Positions 61,241 through 64,000 of a stretch of DNA of 64,000 bases are shown piece by piece. Numbering within the stretch: the stretch's first letter is position 1; the number at the start of each line of letters is the position of its first letter. The stretch is from the NCBI RefSeq assembly GCF_014641855.1, contig NZ_BMII01000029.1:1-64000 (forward strand), in the 5' to 3' direction. This DNA comes from Shewanella inventionis (GTDB lineage Bacteria; Pseudomonadota; Gammaproteobacteria; Enterobacterales; Shewanellaceae). The position numbers and the translations under genes were made by a program. The notes beneath the pieces were generated by a model. That model saw only the letters and a list, made by a program, of their open reading frames with translations. It had not been told where the DNA came from and made no database searches.

Positions 61241-62491
61241 TTAAACATTAAACGCTGATTGTTTAATGGCTTGCTCGGCTCGGCTGATCCCTAGCCGCTT
61301 TGCAACGGTTTGCCATTGCCTAACCGCATTTAATACTTCATCGTAAATTTGCGTGGCTTGGGTTTGAGAAAGCCGGAAGAAGTCTTTTACGTCAAAGGCC
61401 AATTGGTAGTCTAAAGCGTTGTCTGCATCGGTAATATTGAGATGCAGGCCGTGCTTACCTACTATCGGGTTTAAATCATAAGCGGGTGATAACTTCCAAC
61501 CATTCTTTGTTAATAAAAACCCATGATTACGCAGGTGATCATCTGTGTTGGACACGGCAATATTAAACACGATACGACGCCATAGCTGTGCTAGATCAGC
61601 TTCGGTTTGCGCACCAAAATTGGAGAGAAATTCAGCAATCTCTAAGTAGCTGGCACCTTGAGATTGTTCACCATCATAGTATTGCAGTTGTGTCATAGCC
61701 GATGAAAAATGCAGCCGCTTTCCGCCGTCGCGGTCAAACCGTTTTGTCAAAAAGGTATGATGCCCAGAGGAAAACTGCCTAATTTCACTTGGAAACATGT
61801 CAACACCTGCCGCCAAAGCCAATTCATAACAGACCATCTCCCACGCCCCCACGTCATGGGTATCGTTTAAATTGGGAAACTTGGCAATCCACAAGTGGCC
61901 TTGCTCATCTGTCACACAAGCCTTGGGCCTTGCACCACCTAATGATGAGCCTGGAGAAATCAGCATCTTCAACCAGCGGTAATACTCGTCACTGTCGATA
62001 TTATCGTCTTTTTCAATCTGCATTGCTGCGTGCTCTAGCTCTCGCAGAGAAGCCATTGGCGGCGCAGCAAACTCAGAGTTGCCATCTAAAAAAGCATCCG
62101 AGCCTGCTCGCCTAAATCGAATCCCCCCCATCCGGTAAGAGTCATGTACGCCCAGCAGGTAATCCAACTCGTTTAATCGACTTGTTGCTCGAATGCCCTT
62201 GCGCGCTTCAATGGCCGCACGCCGTTGCATTAAAATACGCCCCCATCGATCGGGGGATGAATCAAGAAATACACGGAAGTTTTTATCGGCTTCATCGTTG
62301 TAGAGCTCACCTGAGTGAAGCTCAAGCATTGGATCGATTTGCAAGCGATAAGTTGAGGTTAAAAACGCTTTATCGTAGGCAAAACTAAACACGCCACCTC
62401 GGCTTGAGTCGCTGTAAGTAATCCGCCCTATTAGCTGTGGCGCTTCGATTGGCTGCCAATCGGCATAGACTTCGACGACTTCGCGGCTCAT
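61241..62491 (-). CDS. hipA: HipA-type kinase toxin, second locus
   Basis: A 416-residue HipA protein, not a duplicate of the one at 52118; the two share only the family motifs. The glycine-rich loop SPGSSLGGARPKA is at 179-191, the catalytic SNTDDHLRNHG at 314-324 (D318), and DLNP at 339-342. It overlaps its antitoxin gene by 4 bp (ATGA). The catalytic set is complete. The kinase target is not deducible. Confidence 0.9.
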   Translation of the reverse strand: MSREVVEVYADWQPIEAPQLIGRITYSDSSRGGVFSFAYDKAFLTSTYRLQIDPMLELHSGELYNDEADKNFRVFLDSSPDRWGRILMQRRAAIEARKGIRATSRLNELDYLLGVHDSYRMGGIRFRRAGSDAFLDGNSEFAAPPMASLRELEHAAMQIEKDDNIDSDEYYRWLKMLISPGSSLGGARPKACVTDEQGHLWIAKFPNLNDTHDVGAWEMVCYELALAAGVDMFPSEIRQFSSGHHTFLTKRFDRDGGKRLHFSSAMTQLQYYDGEQSQGASYLEIAEFLSNFGAQTEADLAQLWRRIVFNIAVSNTDDHLRNHGFLLTKNGWKLSPAYDLNPIVGKHGLHLNITDADNALDYQLAFDVKDFFRLSQTQATQIYDEVLNAVRQWQTVAKRLGISRAEQAIKQSAFNV

Positions 62492-62793
62492 CTTGAACCT
62501 TCCAGCAATTTTATGTTTTGAAGCTTGATGCCTACTTCATCATGAGCGGCCATTTCTGCAAAGTTGCTTTCCATGCCAAGTACGGCCATTACTTTCAAGT
62601 AAGTGCCAATGGCAACACCTGGATCACCTGCGAAGACTTTGTTCACGGTTTTATGATCAAAGCCAGTGCGCTCACACAGCAGTTTTTTTGTAAAACCACG
62701 TCGTTTCATCGCCAATAACAAGTCCTCACCAAAATGAGTCAGGATTTTACGCTGCTTTGGAAACAGTACATTGTGTAAATCTCGCTTAGCCAT
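62488..62793 (-). CDS. hipB: XRE-type antitoxin of the second hipBA locus
   Basis: A 101-residue HTH protein (about 33-60, FTKKLLCERTGFDHKTVNKV). I place the start at ATG 62793. The longer frame to 62829 would include one arm of the operator palindrome and lacks a ribosome site. Antitoxin and toxin are co-transcribed, antitoxin first, the usual hipBA order. Confidence 0.8.
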   Translation of the reverse strand: MAKRDLHNVLFPKQRKILTHFGEDLLLAMKRRGFTKKLLCERTGFDHKTVNKVFAGDPGVAIGTYLKVMAVLGMESNFAEMAAHDEVGIKLQNIKLLEGSR

Positions 62794-62806
62794 ATCACCA
62801 GCCAAA

Positions 62807-62932
62807 GGGACTATATTCCCATTATTCAACCATTAATGGGAATATAGTCCAACCCAACGATTTAAACAACTATCACGAAAAATAAATGGTACTATATTCC
62901 CATTTAAAGCGAATAAATGGTATTAATATCCC
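62807..62932 (-). promoter_or_regulatory. Operator cluster of the second hipBA locus
   Basis: A perfect 17-bp inverted repeat (GGACTATATTCCCATTA at 62808-62824 and its complement at 62834-62850, 9-bp spacer) is followed by two more sites of the same type: GGTACTATATTCCC (62888-62901) and GGTATTAATATCCC (62919-62932). Together they make four copies of a core near GGGAATATAGT. Sites 3 and 4 are direct repeats 31 bp apart. Confidence 0.8.
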
Positions 62933-63524
62933 ATTTTAAGATTTAGCTTCGCGATGGGTAAAGCAATAGTACTGAGCTTGAGCCTGTGTGGAAAAAATTA
63001 GTGAAAATAATAAACATCTCGCTAACACTAGAGTCTGTTTATTGCTATTCAGAAATCGATCACCCAACGGGTTATTGCTTGGACTTTCGCTGTTGGACAA
63101 TTACCCGCTCAATAGCACTTTAAATGGCTATTTCGGTATAATCATTTACCAGCTCAATAAACACGATACAAAAGCGACTGAATGACACCTAAACTGACAA
63201 CATCAACTGAATCATCTTCAACAGTAACTAACCTAAGTTTGGTGAATAAGTTGCCTCATAAGATATTTATTATCGGTTTGCCGCGTTAGTAGTACCTACA
63301 CTTGATGTGCATATACGTTTAAATTTTACAATTCCTTACTCCATCTAACTTGTAGTACTGACCATATAAAACTATATTTATTTAACTTATAAAGATTTCT
63401 ATGCTATACAAATGAGGTGAATTAAGTAACACAACGGTAAATTAGCTACTATATCTAATTCAGTTAAAATCAGTATGTCTTTTGCTAGTCTACTGATACA
63501 CATGGTAAAAAAAGAGATTATAAA
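62933..63524. other. 592-bp intergenic stretch left of the recombinase gene
   Basis: AT-rich, with no convincing gene. A 65-codon open frame at 62988 lacks a ribosome site and recognisable sequence. If the recombinase belongs to an element that extends to the right, an attachment site could lie here, but no repeat copy is available to confirm it. Confidence 0.5.
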
Positions 63525-64000
63525 ATGAACATTGTGTACTGTAATTTCACAACGTCAAAACGTTCAAAATTGGCAAGATTGAAGGGTGACATTCCACAGA
63601 TGTTCAATAATGACACTTCACCATGTGTCGAAGTAAATCAGTATCTGAGACAATTAGCTTTAAAAAATAAGCCCAAGAGCTTACAAACAAACGCTGAGCA
63701 TCTTAAAGAATTTCTGCTTTGGGCTAATTCATCATTGAATAACATTGGTTCAATAACAGACGATACATTCGACTTTTACATTGATGCATTATGTGAATAC
63801 ACAAAAAATAATGGAGAAAGACTTTCTTGGAATACAATTAATTCTAGAGTAGCTGGTGCTTACCGCTATCTTATTTGGTCATATGAAAAGGGGTTGTCCC
63901 CTTACCTTAATCCAAAGGAAATACAAAGTTTAAAACTATCTTTGAGTCAGCGATATCAATCTAAAGGGCATCACTCTCAAGCTGTTTCAGAACCTATTAA
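63525..64000 (+). CDS. Tyrosine recombinase/integrase, N-terminal part (runs off the window)
   Basis: The first 158 codons of a gene cut by the right edge, starting MNIVYCNFTTSKRSKL. Residues about 35-140 look like the SAM-like core-binding domain of tyrosine recombinases, with NQYLRQLALKNKPKSLQTNA, then LKEFLLWANSS, and a second helical part with INSRVAGAYRYLIWSYEKG. The catalytic domain lies outside. It probably belongs to an integrative element to the right. The ribosome site is weak (AGAG). Confidence 0.7.
   Translation, partial: MNIVYCNFTTSKRSKLARLKGDIPQMFNNDTSPCVEVNQYLRQLALKNKPKSLQTNAEHLKEFLLWANSSLNNIGSITDDTFDFYIDALCEYTKNNGERLSWNTINSRVAGAYRYLIWSYEKGLSPYLNPKEIQSLKLSLSQRYQSKGHHSQAVSEPI

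Noticed and set aside
52118..62491. The two hipA genes as a recent duplication
   Set aside because: Outside the kinase motifs the proteins differ in length and sequence, and their operators are unrelated.
63060..63110. Integron attC-like site (CAACGGGTT and GTTGGACA)
   Set aside because: The core triplets are present by chance but do not form the long imperfect palindrome of an attC site, and no integron integrase is seen.
62988..63185. 65-codon open frame
   Set aside because: No ribosome site, no recognisable sequence and unusual composition; treated as non-coding.

Overview
The window is a chromosomal stretch from a gammaproteobacterium, very probably a Shewanella. The basis is the 5' end of a 16S rRNA gene at the left edge, a division and cell wall (dcw) cluster without ddl between murC and ftsQ, and close recognition of SecA, RsmH, FtsZ, DciA and YigI-type proteins. 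These identifications come from reading the translations; no database search was run.

Layout. 1-720: 5' end of a 16S rRNA gene on the minus strand with boxA and tandem P2/P1 promoters. 721-5803: secA, an M23 peptidase, a divergent dciA and lpxC. 6015-21885: the complete dcw cluster on the minus strand (mraZ, rsmH, ftsL, ftsI, murE, murF, mraY, murD, ftsW, murG, murC, ftsQ, ftsA, ftsZ), driven by a promoter followed by three MraZ-type boxes. 22304-24069: two PepSY membrane proteins, the second fused to an NqrF-like [2Fe-2S] domain. 24337-27759: a small basic protein, glpK and a FadL-type porin. 28250-33160: leuABCD with a leucine-rich leader peptide and attenuator. 33500-41065: a TPR protein with a degenerate GGDEF domain, recQ-yigI-rarD, a PH-like membrane protein and argA with two ARG boxes. 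41259-50829: rpmBG, radC with a frameshifted 5' end, coaBC-dut-slmA, an S9 peptidase, folE, pyrE, a MITE-like element, rph and yicC.

50951-64000 is accessory in character: two unrelated hipBA toxin-antitoxin loci with palindromic operators, a YcaQ-type glycosylase, a DcuB transporter, three copies of a 100-bp repeat with two 7-bp tandem arrays, a Fic gene remnant, and the start of a tyrosine recombinase running off the right edge.

The most interesting locus is at 58197-60463. A 74-aa regulator that closely resembles the controller (C) proteins of restriction-modification systems lies 2 bp upstream of a 656-aa PD-(D/E)XK nuclease plus SLFN-g3 (DUF2075) helicase. In front of it is a textbook tandem C-box. 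No methyltransferase is visible. This looks like a nuclease-helicase defence gene that has taken over the timing circuit of a restriction-modification system.
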